A DNA stretch of 39,787 bases from Parcubacteria group bacterium (GCA_028286825.1 JAQBQV010000022.1:1-39787); one strand, 5' to 3'. Positions 16,216 through 23,515 are shown, counted from the stretch's first letter. Notes: a model not told the origin generated them from the sequence alone. Made by a program: numbers and translations.

Positions 16216-18610
16216 AGCTAGTGCTAGCAAAAAAAGAATCATTTTGCTTGATACGCATGCGATCATTCATCGTGCATATCATGCGCTCCCTGACTTCACG
16301 AGTCCAAGTGGGATACCGACGGGCGCCCTATACGGGCTTGTCGCTATGCTTCTTAAGATCATTACGGATTTGAAACCCGATTACATCATAGCCACCTTTG
16401 ATCTTGCGGGGCCAACGATCCGTCACGAAGCATATGCCGACTATAAGGGTACCCGCATGAAGACTGACGACGCTCTCTCGCTTCAGATAAACGAATCGCG
16501 CAAGGTATTTGAAGCGTTTTGCATTCCACTCTATGAGCGCGAAGGGTTTGAAGCAGACGATCTGCTCGGGACTATCGCTCACGAGCTTAAGAGCAAAAAA
16601 AACATAGATGTGATCATCGCTTCGGGAGATATGGACACGCTTCAGCTTGTGGATGATGAGCGGGTGCGCGTTTACACGCTCAAGAAGGGAATTAATGACA
16701 CCATTCTCTACGACGAAAAGGCTGTGCTTAGTCGCTTTGGTTTTTTACCTGAACTCATCCCTGATTTTAAAGGGCTTCGCGGTGACCCATCCGATAATAT
16801 CAAGGGCGTTCCGGGGATAGGAGAGAAGACGGCGACTGACCTCATTGTTAATTTCGGCAGTATAGAAAAAATATACAAGGAGCTTAAAAAAGGCGACGAG
16901 GCTTTTCTGGCAAAAGGAATCAAGGCACGCATGATTGGACTACTGAAGGAGCATGAAGAAGAAGCAAGATTCTCGAAATCCCTTGCGACCATTCGTCTCG
17001 ATGCTCCGATTGCCTTTACGCTTCCTGAGAAGCCATGGCAGGAAAATATTAGTCCTCAGAAGGTGTTTGCCATGTGCGACGAATACGGTTTCCGCACCCT
17101 TCGTGACCGCGTAAAAGCAATTTTAATGAAGACCTCGCCATTAGCCTCATTTCCCAATGAAAGTTCTGATACGTTACCTGAACCTGAAGATGAGGAATCG
17201 ATCGACGAGACCCGCCTGGCCGAGGCAAAGGTGATGCTATGGCTTATTGCATCAGAGTTTACGAACCCCTCTCTTGATGATGTGTATGCGTTTAGCAAGG
17301 AGAACGTTTTTGATGCTGCATATACAGAACTTGAGAAACAGATTGCAACGCTCGGTAGGGTCAAAGAAGTGTACGAGAATATTGAGAAGCCACTTGTGAG
17401 GATCGTGCGGGAAATGGGTGCACATGGCGTACTCATCGACCCTAGTGTGCTCAAGAAGCTCGCTACCGAGTACAACCAAGATTTGAAAGCGATCGAGAAG
17501 AAAATATACAAAGCGGCTGGTCACGAGTTTAACGTGAGCTCGCCTAAGCAATTGGGAGACGTGCTGTTTGATGAGCTCAAAATCGTTCCTGAAAAGCAGA
17601 AAAAAACAGCAGGAGGACAGCGCTCAACGCGCGAGAGTGAACTTGAGAAAATGCGCGAGATGCATCCCATCATCGATTACATCCTTGAGTATCGCGAACT
17701 TAAAAAGTTGCTCGGTACCTATATCGAGAACTTGCCACTTATGCTCGACAAAGAAAATCGGCTTCATGCGGAGTTTCTGCAGACAGGTGCAGTCACAGGG
17801 CGCATGGCCTCTCAAAACCCCGGCCTCCAGAACATCCCGATGCGCACGGAGCGTGGGCGGGCCATTCGACACGCTTTTGTCGCGCCCAAGGGTTCCACTT
17901 TACTGTCGCTCGATTACTCGCAGATCGAGCTTAGGATTGCTGCAATTCTCTCCGGTGATGAAAAACTGAGCGAGATTTTTAAGAGTGGTCGCGACGTGCA
18001 CACTGAGGTGGCAGCACAAGTTTTTCACGTGGCTCCTGATGCGGTTGATGCGGAAATGCGCCGACGAGCAAAGATCATCAACTTCGGTATTCTCTACGGC
18101 ATGGGCGTGAACGCGCTTCGCGCGCAATTGGGGTCAACAACAGCAGAAGCACATCAATACCTTGATGACTATTTCGCTACCTTTAAAACTCTCTCGGAGT
18201 ATTTAGAGAGCACAAAAGGCTTTGCGCGTAAGCACGGCTACACCGAGACGTTGTTTGGCCGCCGCCGCCAATTTCCCGAGATGAAATCATCACTTCCGTA
18301 CGTTCGCGCACAAGCAGAGCGCATGGCTTTGAACGCACCAATTCAAGGCACTCAGGCTGACATCATTAAAATGGCGATGGTTAGAATTGACGCGATGTTA
18401 GAGAAAGAAAAGGCAAAGGAGGACGCGCACCTCCTGCTGCAAGTTCACGACGAACTGGTGTTTGAGATTAAGAATGGTCGACTCGACGAATTGAGTGGCA
18501 AGATCAGAAAACTGATGGAGTCGGTCCTCACTGACGAGGAAACTAAAGGTGTGCCTGTAATTGCGACAATGAAGCAGGGCACCGATTGGGGCGCCATGCA
18601 GAAGGTATGA
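16208..18610 (+). CDS. polA: DNA polymerase I
   Basis: 800 residues from the ATG at 16208, which overlaps the tsaE stop. The N-terminal 5'-3' flap nuclease (about 1-300) has FEADDLLGTIAHE and GDPSDNIKGVPGIGEKTA. The polymerase domain has motif A LSLDYSQIELRIAA, motif B RRRAKIINFGILYGMG and motif C LLQVHDELVFEI. The middle region (~310-410) is short, acidic and without recognisable DEDD exonuclease residues, so proofreading is probably absent, as in Taq and many CPR enzymes. It fills gaps in repair and lagging-strand synthesis. Confidence 0.96.
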   Translation: MAKASASKKRIILLDTHAIIHRAYHALPDFTSPSGIPTGALYGLVAMLLKIITDLKPDYIIATFDLAGPTIRHEAYADYKGTRMKTDDALSLQINESRKVFEAFCIPLYEREGFEADDLLGTIAHELKSKKNIDVIIASGDMDTLQLVDDERVRVYTLKKGINDTILYDEKAVLSRFGFLPELIPDFKGLRGDPSDNIKGVPGIGEKTATDLIVNFGSIEKIYKELKKGDEAFLAKGIKARMIGLLKEHEEEARFSKSLATIRLDAPIAFTLPEKPWQENISPQKVFAMCDEYGFRTLRDRVKAILMKTSPLASFPNESSDTLPEPEDEESIDETRLAEAKVMLWLIASEFTNPSLDDVYAFSKENVFDAAYTELEKQIATLGRVKEVYENIEKPLVRIVREMGAHGVLIDPSVLKKLATEYNQDLKAIEKKIYKAAGHEFNVSSPKQLGDVLFDELKIVPEKQKKTAGGQRSTRESELEKMREMHPIIDYILEYRELKKLLGTYIENLPLMLDKENRLHAEFLQTGAVTGRMASQNPGLQNIPMRTERGRAIRHAFVAPKGSTLLSLDYSQIELRIAAILSGDEKLSEIFKSGRDVHTEVAAQVFHVAPDAVDAEMRRRAKIINFGILYGMGVNALRAQLGSTTAEAHQYLDDYFATFKTLSEYLESTKGFARKHGYTETLFGRRRQFPEMKSSLPYVRAQAERMALNAPIQGTQADIIKMAMVRIDAMLEKEKAKEDAHLLLQVHDELVFEIKNGRLDELSGKIRKLMESVLTDEETKGVPVIATMKQGTDWGAMQKV

Positions 18611-19293
18611 TCTACCTTTTTTACGGATCTGATGTTGAGAAGGTTCGATCCAAAGCCTTTGAGTGGGTGGCAAAGGCGCGTGCTAAGGAGCCGAACTTGG
18701 CCTATGTACGGCTCGCTCGTGAGGAGTTGAGCGCGAGCGTACTTGAGGATGCTACTCTCTCGGGAGGACTCTTTATTCAGCGACTTCTCGTGCTCATTGA
18801 CGATCCGTACCCAACATTGCGTGTGGCAAATGACGAAGAAGAGGGCGACGAGGTAGGAGTGAGCGCTCTTGACGAGTATATTGATGCGCTCGCAGTCTCT
18901 GATAACGCAATTGTACTTGTGGCACCGAAACTAGGAGCGATAAAAGTAAAGAAGCTCGCACCTAAGGCGAAGGTTGAATACAAATATGACAAGCCGGTCT
19001 CCCGTATGCTTGAGCGCGGGTTCAACAGCAGCTTGGTAAACGCGCTAGGGAGCCGCTCACCTGACAAACTGTGGCTTGAGGTACAAAGAGCCTTGCGAGC
19101 TGGTGACGCGCCTGAAATGCTTCATGGCCTCCTCCATTGGAAAGCACGTGATCTGCTGGAGAAGGGAAGCCGCGCGTGGGGTCCGCGTGAATCTCGCGAG
19201 CTCTCGCTCCAGCTGATTGAACTGCTACAGTCATCGCGGCGTGGCGGCCTTGGTCTCGACATAGCGCTTGAGAAGTTTTCGCTCTCTATTTAA
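18607..19293 (+). CDS. holA: DNA polymerase III delta subunit-like protein
   Basis: 228 residues from the ATG in an ATGA overlap with polA; usual HolA is ~330. It begins IYLFYGSDVEKVRSKAFEWV, like the delta-subunit start (xxLLxGxDxxLxxxxxxxl), and has LFIQRLLVLIDDP and DNAIVLVAPKL. The C-terminal region GLLHWKARDLLEKG...LSLQLIELLQSSRRGGLGLDIALEKFSLSI corresponds to the last collar-domain helices. The length suggests loss of part of the middle. It loads the beta clamp as part of the clamp loader. The tsaE-polA-holA operon ends here. Confidence 0.7.
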   Translation: MIYLFYGSDVEKVRSKAFEWVAKARAKEPNLAYVRLAREELSASVLEDATLSGGLFIQRLLVLIDDPYPTLRVANDEEEGDEVGVSALDEYIDALAVSDNAIVLVAPKLGAIKVKKLAPKAKVEYKYDKPVSRMLERGFNSSLVNALGSRSPDKLWLEVQRALRAGDAPEMLHGLLHWKARDLLEKGSRAWGPRESRELSLQLIELLQSSRRGGLGLDIALEKFSLSI

Positions 19294-19397
19294 AAATATT
19301 TAGAAAATGATAGTGTGCCTATACGCGCCTGTATGGAAAACCTGCAGCGCGGCAGTTCGATGAGAAGGATATCGAGTCAGTTTTCTTAAGCGCGCCC

Positions 19398-19467
19398 GTA
19401 TGGAGTACCATACTGTGTGCTCAACTAGATTGTGCATTAAGCGCTCGCGCCGTATAGATTACTATAC
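19398..19467 (+). repeat. tandem covarying hairpins upstream of tRNA-Lys
   Basis: Two units 54 nt apart contain GTATGG-agta-CCATAC (19398-19413) and GTATAG-atta-CTATAC (19452-19467), each followed by TGTG and a GCGCTCG-like stretch. The stem pair G-C changes to A-T with its partner. A third hairpin, TGAGAGAAT/ATTCTCTCA (19485-19493, 19507-19515), sits just before the tRNA. The 231-nt gap 19294-19524 holds nothing else I can recognise. Confidence 0.55.
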
Positions 19468-19524
19468 TGTGCGCTCGCTCGGAGTGAGAGAATACGAGCA
19501 TACTCAATTCTCTCATCCTCGCTC

Positions 19525-19597
19525 GCGCCCGTAGCTCAGCTGGTAGAGCAGCTCCCTTTTAAGGAGAAGGTCGCAGGATCGTTCCCTGCCGGGCGCA
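19525..19597 (+). tRNA. tRNA-Lys(TTT)
   Basis: Full cloverleaf: acceptor GCGCCCG/CGGGCGC, D arm AGCTCAGCTGGTAGAGC, anticodon loop CTTTTAA (anticodon TTT) and T loop with TTC. Discriminator A. CCA is not encoded. The terminator palindrome begins inside the acceptor stem. Confidence 0.96.
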
Positions 19598-19643
19598 CAT
19601 AAAGACAAAACCTGCCGCAGGGCAGGTTTTGTCTTTATGTGCG
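19594..19643 (+). terminator. long perfect palindrome fused to tRNA-Lys 3' end
   Basis: A perfect 23-bp stem (19594-19616 with 19621-19643), 4-nt loop GCAG. The left arm contains the last three acceptor bases and discriminator of the tRNA. The right arm has a TTTT and a TCTTT stretch. It likely ends tRNA transcription but is far longer than a usual terminator. Confidence 0.75.
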
Positions 19644-19679
19644 AGCCGTAGCGATGTATGGCTAGCAAGTCACACCCGC

Positions 19680-19733
19680 GAGGCGGGGTCGCGGAAATTT
19701 AGTTGTGACGACAACTAAATTATCTGTGACCCC
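19680..19733 (+). repeat. tRNA-linked type 1 hairpin element, copy A
   Basis: GAGGCGGGGTCG (19680-19691), inner stem AATTTAGTTGT/ACAACTAAATT (right arm 19711-19721), then GTGACCCC (19726-19733), which pairs back to GGGGTC as an outer stem. Related copies occur at 23182-23239, 29702-29764 and 35195-35238, each after a tRNA gene and in the same orientation as that tRNA. Confidence 0.7.
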
Positions 19734-19745
19734 AAAAGGTGATGG

Positions 19746-20699
19746 TTAGTAACTAAATGCGTCTACTGTTTTGTAATTCGCATCAAGTAGTTTCACCACT
19801 TCGTATTGGTTACGCCAGAGGTGTTTGGCAAGCCCTAGATACACGTGCCAGGTGTTCCCAGCAAAATCGGGATCAGCACTATGTGTAACAGCACACCCGT
19901 TGTAGTTGAGGTATTGCAGTACAAACTTCTTGCATGTAGCGGAAATATTTTTTGGCGGGAATTGCACTGTCTGACAACGCGGTAGCGTATTCACATAGTC
20001 GACACACGATGCGTCGCGAATATAGTATTGGCCGTAGTGTGCGATGAGTTCGTCAGAGGGAGAAGGGCATATTTGTGGAAGAGGGGGGGTGAATTGTTGA
20101 AAAGTACTAAAGTATCCCGTGCACTTGTTCTCGCGAAAAGAAAAGCCAACGGGAGATTTGCCGGATGAAATAAACGCGCGTTCTCCTGGAGAAAGTGAGA
20201 TAGGTGATAGCTGATTAACGACCCCTACAGTCGGAGCTGCCGTTCCTAATGGAATGACTGCTGACTTTCCCGTAGCTTCGCTCACAAGATGCCAACCGGA
20301 GACAGGAATAAGCATTCCTGCATTTTGAGCGGCAGATATTTGCACATATTCGTTGTTCGCGTTCGATGAACTAGCATTCGACACATAGTTGCTCAACGAA
20401 ATGAGTGTTCGATACACTGACGGCGTTCCAAACGGTGTTCCGTATGTTTGAGCTGGTATTGACGAACCGAAATTAGTAGAGAGGCTTCCGTCATTTGAAG
20501 AGCCCGGGAGAGTGACGTTTGATTTGCCGATACTATACGCAGCACGCGGGAATTGGAGGTAGGTGCCCCCACCAAGTTCTTGAGGCTGAGCAAGCGTTGG
20601 GCCGGTAAAGGCAAGAGGGTGAAGTGGGCCGCCAACGGCAATCCAAACTATAAAAATAAAGGCGAATACTCCGACAAAAAACCACGCATCATTCTCCAT
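19746..20699 (-). CDS. membrane-anchored protein with lamin-tail-like domain
   Basis: 317 residues. One N-terminal membrane helix (~6-24) is followed by a Ser/Thr/Gly linker. The domain at ~110-215 (EYVQISAAQNAGMLIPVSGWHLVSEATGKSAVIPLG..., PISLSPGERAFISSGKSPVGFSFRENKCTGYF) has the strand pattern of a lamin-tail-like fold. The C-terminal part has paired Cys (ICPSPSDE, CVDYV, CQTV, CKKF, GCAV), so disulfides outside the membrane are likely. No catalytic motif is seen. The function is unknown; a surface or wall-associated role is inferred from the topology. Confidence 0.65.
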   Translation of the reverse strand: MENDAWFFVGVFAFIFIVWIAVGGPLHPLAFTGPTLAQPQELGGGTYLQFPRAAYSIGKSNVTLPGSSNDGSLSTNFGSSIPAQTYGTPFGTPSVYRTLISLSNYVSNASSSNANNEYVQISAAQNAGMLIPVSGWHLVSEATGKSAVIPLGTAAPTVGVVNQLSPISLSPGERAFISSGKSPVGFSFRENKCTGYFSTFQQFTPPLPQICPSPSDELIAHYGQYYIRDASCVDYVNTLPRCQTVQFPPKNISATCKKFVLQYLNYNGCAVTHSADPDFAGNTWHVYLGLAKHLWRNQYEVVKLLDANYKTVDAFSY

Positions 20700-20716
20700 A
20701 CTCGGATTGTAACAAA

Positions 20717-21259
20717 TTAGCTCACAGAGAGTGCCGCCTTTAGGCGAACATCTTTGCCTACTGCGCTATCGGGAATAGACTGAAGTGCCTTACGTGCTTC
20801 GCGCTCGGTATACCCAAGAGCGACCAGTGTGTCGAAGATTTCATTGTCGTCATTGTCATGGACGCGTGGCCCGACCTTATCAGCAAGCTCAACGAGCATC
20901 TTCTCAGCACTCTTTTTACCAAGACCAACTACTTTCGTGAGGTAATTAAGGTCCCGAGAGCCAATCGCGCCCTCAATCGACTCTTTAGGTGCACGACGAA
21001 GCACAGAAAGCGCAGTTTTAGGGCCGATTCCTGACACAGTAAGAATGAGCTCAAAGAAGTCACGATCACCACTTGTTCTAAAGCCATAGAGCTCGAGTCC
21101 GTCTTGCTTAAGCACGAGATGGGTCATGAGAGACACTTCGCTTCCAAGAATTAGTCCATCTGGGCTTGGCATCCGCACCTCTATCCCGAAACCAGCGACT
21201 TCGACGACTGCGCTCACAAGGCCTATTTCAAGTATTTTGCCGCGTATCTGTCTGATCAT
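20717..21259 (-). CDS. ruvA: Holliday junction DNA-binding protein RuvA
   Basis: 180 residues from the ATG at 21259 (MIRQIRGKILEIG). It has the OB-fold N-terminus, helix-hairpin-helix motifs (LTVSGIGPKTALSVL and LTKVVGLGKKSAEKMLVEL) and the C-terminal domain EIFDTLVALGYTEREARKAL that contacts RuvB. A TACCAT box (21266-21271) lies 6 nt before the ATG. ruvB and ruvC are ~8-10 kb away, so the resolvasome genes are scattered. Confidence 0.95.
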   Translation of the reverse strand: MIRQIRGKILEIGLVSAVVEVAGFGIEVRMPSPDGLILGSEVSLMTHLVLKQDGLELYGFRTSGDRDFFELILTVSGIGPKTALSVLRRAPKESIEGAIGSRDLNYLTKVVGLGKKSAEKMLVELADKVGPRVHDNDDNEIFDTLVALGYTEREARKALQSIPDSAVGKDVRLKAALSVS

Positions 21260-21308
21260 AGGGACATGGTACCATCCCACCGGTCTATCGATCGGTAGGC
21301 GACTACAG

Positions 21309-21337
21309 TTGCCTTCAGAGGGGAGATAGCGTATATA
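21309..21337 (+). promoter_or_regulatory. rpsT promoter
   Basis: TTGCCT (21309-21314), 17-nt spacer, TATATA (21332-21337); the ATG follows 11 nt later, leaving a leader of only ~5 nt. Confidence 0.6.
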
Positions 21338-21348
21338 TAAAAGAACAT

Positions 21349-21615
21349 ATGGCAATCACCAGTTCAGCTAAAAAGGCAATCCGCGCTGCGGCACGCAAGC
21401 ACGTGTTTAACCTGCGCCGTAAGGACACACTTCGCGACACAACGAAGTCGCTCACCAAGGCTCTCGTAGCAAAGGATGTGGCTGGAGCAGAGAAAATGCT
21501 TTCGGCGGCATACAAGGCAATCGATAAAGCGAAGAAGCGAGGGGTCATTAAAGGCAATACGGCTGATCGAAAAAAGTCTCGTCTCGCGCTCGCGATCAAA
21601 CGAGCAAAGGCATAA
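21349..21615 (+). CDS. rpsT: 30S ribosomal protein S20 (bS20)
   Basis: 88 residues, the usual size. Typical S20 pattern: ITSSAKKAIRAAARKHVFNLRRKDTLRDTTK, then AAYKAIDKAKKRGVIKGNTADRKKSRLA. It binds 16S rRNA early in 30S assembly. It is a single-gene unit with its own promoter and terminator, divergent from ruvA (starts 90 nt apart). Confidence 0.96.
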   Translation: MAITSSAKKAIRAAARKHVFNLRRKDTLRDTTKSLTKALVAKDVAGAEKMLSAAYKAIDKAKKRGVIKGNTADRKKSRLALAIKRAKA

Positions 21616-21620
21616 GAAAA

Positions 21621-21646
21621 TCGCCCGAAAGGGCGAGTTTCTTTTT
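21621..21646 (+). terminator. rpsT terminator
   Basis: TCGCCC-GAAA-GGGCGA (21621-21636) with a GNRA-type loop followed by GTTTCTTTTT. Confidence 0.85.
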
Positions 21647-21647
21647 A

Positions 21648-21782
21648 TGTGCTTCCGGACGGAAACGAAACTTACAGTTTCAGTAGACCTTGTGGATTTT
21701 CTCTTCGCACAAAAATGCTTGAGAAATGCGCACAAGGTTTTCGATTCCGTCACGCACGCCTCCCAGGCGTGCTCGAAAGCAC
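21648..21782 (-). repeat. tRNA-linked type 2 element, copy F (after tRNA-Arg CCG)
   Basis: It lies downstream of the minus-strand tRNA. Its far end repeats the tRNA 3' end directly: 17 identical nt at 21648-21664 and 21803-21819 (period 155). Its near end carries an inverted tRNA 3' end split by hairpin GCACGCCT-ccc-AGGCGTGC (21754-21772). Inside, on the + strand, are GAAAC-TTACA-GTTTC (21667-21681), CAGTA, and the stem ACCTTGTG/CACAAGGT (21687-21694, 21731-21738). Copies G and H have the same order of parts. Confidence 0.75.
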
Positions 21783-21804
21783 CATCCTCGCCCTGGCTCG
21801 TCTG

Positions 21805-21876
21805 TGCTTCCGGACGGAATCGAACCGTCATCACCTCCTTCGGAGGGAGGCATTGTATCCATTCAACTACGGAAGC
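21805..21876 (-). tRNA. tRNA-Arg(CCG)
   Basis: Acceptor GCTTCCG/CGGAAGC, anticodon stem CCTCC/GGAGG with loop CTCCGAA (anticodon CCG), T arm GACGGTTCGATTCCGTC, discriminator A. CCA not encoded. The D loop contains A at the Arg-identity position (GAATGGATA). Confidence 0.94.
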
Positions 21877-21907
21877 CTGCTCGTGTGTCTAGTATACTGT
21901 GGGAGTT

Positions 21908-23044
21908 ATGAAAATATTAATCGTGGGCGGCGGCATCGGAGGACTTACCCTCGGTGCTTTTTTACAAGACACAGAAATTGAGTTCGAGATTGTTGAGAAA
22001 GCAAAAGAGCCCTTGGGTGGCTATCTTCTGGTGATGTGGGACAATGCTCGCGATGTGCTCGCGAAGCTCGGGCTCGCGGAAAAATTTGATACGGAGGGAA
22101 CACCAATCCACCACTATATGATGCGCACAGGAAGCGGTGAGCTTCTGCGCGACTACAATCTCAAGGATTTCAATGTGAATTACGGTAGCGCAATCACCAT
22201 GATCGCCCGCAAAGATCTGTGCGAGTGGTTAACGGGCAAAATAGGAGAGGGAAAGATTAGTCGAGGAGTGACCATGACGGCGATAGAACAGAAAGCTGCA
22301 ATTGTCCGCGTCACATTGAGTAACGGTGAGATAAGAGAATACGATGCTGTTATCGGCGCCGACGGCGTGCATTCGAGTGTGCGCGAAATGCTCTTCAAGA
22401 AGCATGTTGAGTCGTATGAAAATTGGCGAAGTTGGTGGGTGTGGATTGATCGAGACAAGAGCGCGTCGGCGACGGTCACTGAGTATGTTGAGCCAAAAGA
22501 ATTTACGCTTGTCTTTAGTGGTAGAGAAAAGGCTCTCGCAATACTCACCGCACCTGTTGATCACAAAATATGGGATACCCCTGAGGGACGGATTGATCGA
22601 CTACGTACCGTCTTTAAGGATGAGTCAGTGCTAGTCCCTGAAATATTTGAGTCACTTAAAGACACCGATGTTATGCCGGCGGATCTCATTGAAGTAAGGG
22701 TACGCGAATGGGTGAAAGGTCGTGTGGCAATTATGGGAGACGCTGCGCACAGCTTTGGGCCGCACGCAGGTCTCGGTGGTTCCATGGCTATGGAAGATGC
22801 ATATATTCTCGCGGGCGAACTACTCAAAGTTAACGAGAACGTATCTGTCGAAAAGGCGCTAATAAATTACCAGAAAATACGTCGGCCACGGATCGTTGCT
22901 GCAAAAAGGCTCAATGAGAGGATGCGATTTTATACGCTTATCAAATCAAATGTGGTTCGGAAACTGGCTAATACGGTGATGAAGCTCTTACCCGAACAAT
23001 TTTTGGTAGGACAGTATGCACGACTGCTGAGAGAGGAGATTTAA
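21908..23044 (+). CDS. FAD-dependent monooxygenase / oxidoreductase (PHBH-type)
   Basis: 378 residues. N-terminal FAD-binding GGGIGG (~7-12), the DG motif GADGVHSSVR (~150-159) and the GD motif GRVAIMGDAAHSFGPHAGLGG (~271-291) are the three landmarks of group A flavin monooxygenases (UbiH/TetX/PHBH relatives). The likely reaction is NAD(P)H- and O2-dependent hydroxylation of an aromatic or polycyclic substrate, which cannot be named. The ATG at 21908 is chosen over an upstream GTG because TATACT (21893-21898) lies 9 nt before it; the GTG would fall at the transcription start. The gene sits alone between two tRNA-Arg genes and between two type 2 elements. Confidence 0.88.
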   Translation: MKILIVGGGIGGLTLGAFLQDTEIEFEIVEKAKEPLGGYLLVMWDNARDVLAKLGLAEKFDTEGTPIHHYMMRTGSGELLRDYNLKDFNVNYGSAITMIARKDLCEWLTGKIGEGKISRGVTMTAIEQKAAIVRVTLSNGEIREYDAVIGADGVHSSVREMLFKKHVESYENWRSWWVWIDRDKSASATVTEYVEPKEFTLVFSGREKALAILTAPVDHKIWDTPEGRIDRLRTVFKDESVLVPEIFESLKDTDVMPADLIEVRVREWVKGRVAIMGDAAHSFGPHAGLGGSMAMEDAYILAGELLKVNENVSVEKALINYQKIRRPRIVAAKRLNERMRFYTLIKSNVVRKLANTVMKLLPEQFLVGQYARLLREEI

Positions 23045-23046
23045 AG

Positions 23047-23182
23047 ACCAGGACCGCGAGTACGCTTATCGATCCTTACAGGGCAGTATGCCCTACTGAT
23101 TTTCTGTTCGCTCCGCTCCATAAAATGCTGATAAGGATTTCGATTCCTGGCTGCACGTCTCCCAAGACGTGCGTGAGAGCAC
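23047..23182 (-). repeat. tRNA-linked type 2 element, copy G (after tRNA-Arg GCG)
   Basis: Part of the 330-nt gap 23045-23374. On the + strand: CCAGGA (23048-23053) pairs with TCCTGG (23145-23150); TTACA and CAGTA motifs at 23076-23080 and 23084-23088; ATCCTTA/TAAGGAT (23072-23078, 23132-23138); hairpin GCACGTCT/AGACGTGC (23153-23172); then TGAGAGCAC (23174-23182), the acceptor end of the neighbouring tRNA, inverted. The left direct copy is reduced to ACCAGGA, so this copy looks decayed. Confidence 0.65.
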
Positions 23183-23239
23183 TTGTGGTCACGGATAGTT
23201 CAGTTGTCGTCGCAACTGAACTCCCTCGACCACCACAAG
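23182..23239 (-). repeat. tRNA-linked type 1 hairpin element, copy E
   Basis: Inner stem AGTTCAGTTG/CAACTGAACT (23197-23206, 23213-23222, + strand) within an outer stem CTTGTGGT.../...ACCACAAG. Read on the minus strand it aligns with copy A at 19685-19733: same GGTCG opening, GACGA loop and GTGACC end, but two stem pairs are changed on both sides. Between it and the palindrome (23240-23326) is GC-rich sequence without a recognised gene. Confidence 0.7.
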
Positions 23240-23326
23240 AGTACTCCCAATCTCTAATCGCTTCGCTCAAGAGATCGAGGTCGCCCGGCTCGCGGTTTTG
23301 CGTGCTCGCAAAACATCGCTGCGTCC

Positions 23327-23378
23327 AGCACATCAACACAAACACCTGCCGCAGGGCAGGTGTTTGTGTTGATGTGCT
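23327..23378 (-). terminator. long perfect palindrome fused to tRNA-Arg(GCG) 3' end
   Basis: 24-bp perfect stem (23327-23350 with 23355-23378), loop GCAG. The arm nearest the tRNA includes its discriminator and first acceptor pairs. It has the same CCTGCC-gcag-GGCAGG tip as the tRNA-Lys palindrome. Confidence 0.75.
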
Positions 23379-23446
23379 CTCACCAGGAATCGAACCTGGA
23401 TTTCTCCCTTCGCAGGGGAGTGTCCTATCCGTTGAACGATGAGAGC
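23375..23446 (-). tRNA. tRNA-Arg(GCG)
   Basis: Acceptor GCTCTCA/TGAGAGC, anticodon stem CTCCC/GGGAG with loop CTGCGAA (anticodon GCG), T arm CCAGGTTCGATTCCTGG, discriminator A. No encoded CCA. An unmodified GCG anticodon for CGC/CGT codons is uncommon; most bacteria use ACG edited to ICG. Confidence 0.92.
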
Positions 23447-23515
23447 GATTTTCGTTTCTGAGGAGCGCACCACGCCGAATTCATTCACCGTCGCATGTGC
23501 CACATTAAATGTATA

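Noticed and set aside
19746-20699. Gene carrying a transposase or integrase that might move the tRNA-linked elements
   Set aside because: The protein is a membrane-anchored Cys-containing surface-type protein; no recombinase motifs occur anywhere in the window.
21364-21834. Minus-strand ORF of 156 codons opposite rpsT and the tRNA-Arg region
   Set aside because: It reads across rpsT, a terminator, element F and into a tRNA gene, so it cannot be a real protein.
23125-23442. + strand ORF of 105 codons opposite tRNA-Arg(GCG)
   Set aside because: It spans a type 1 element, a long palindrome and the antisense of a tRNA; the open frame is accidental.
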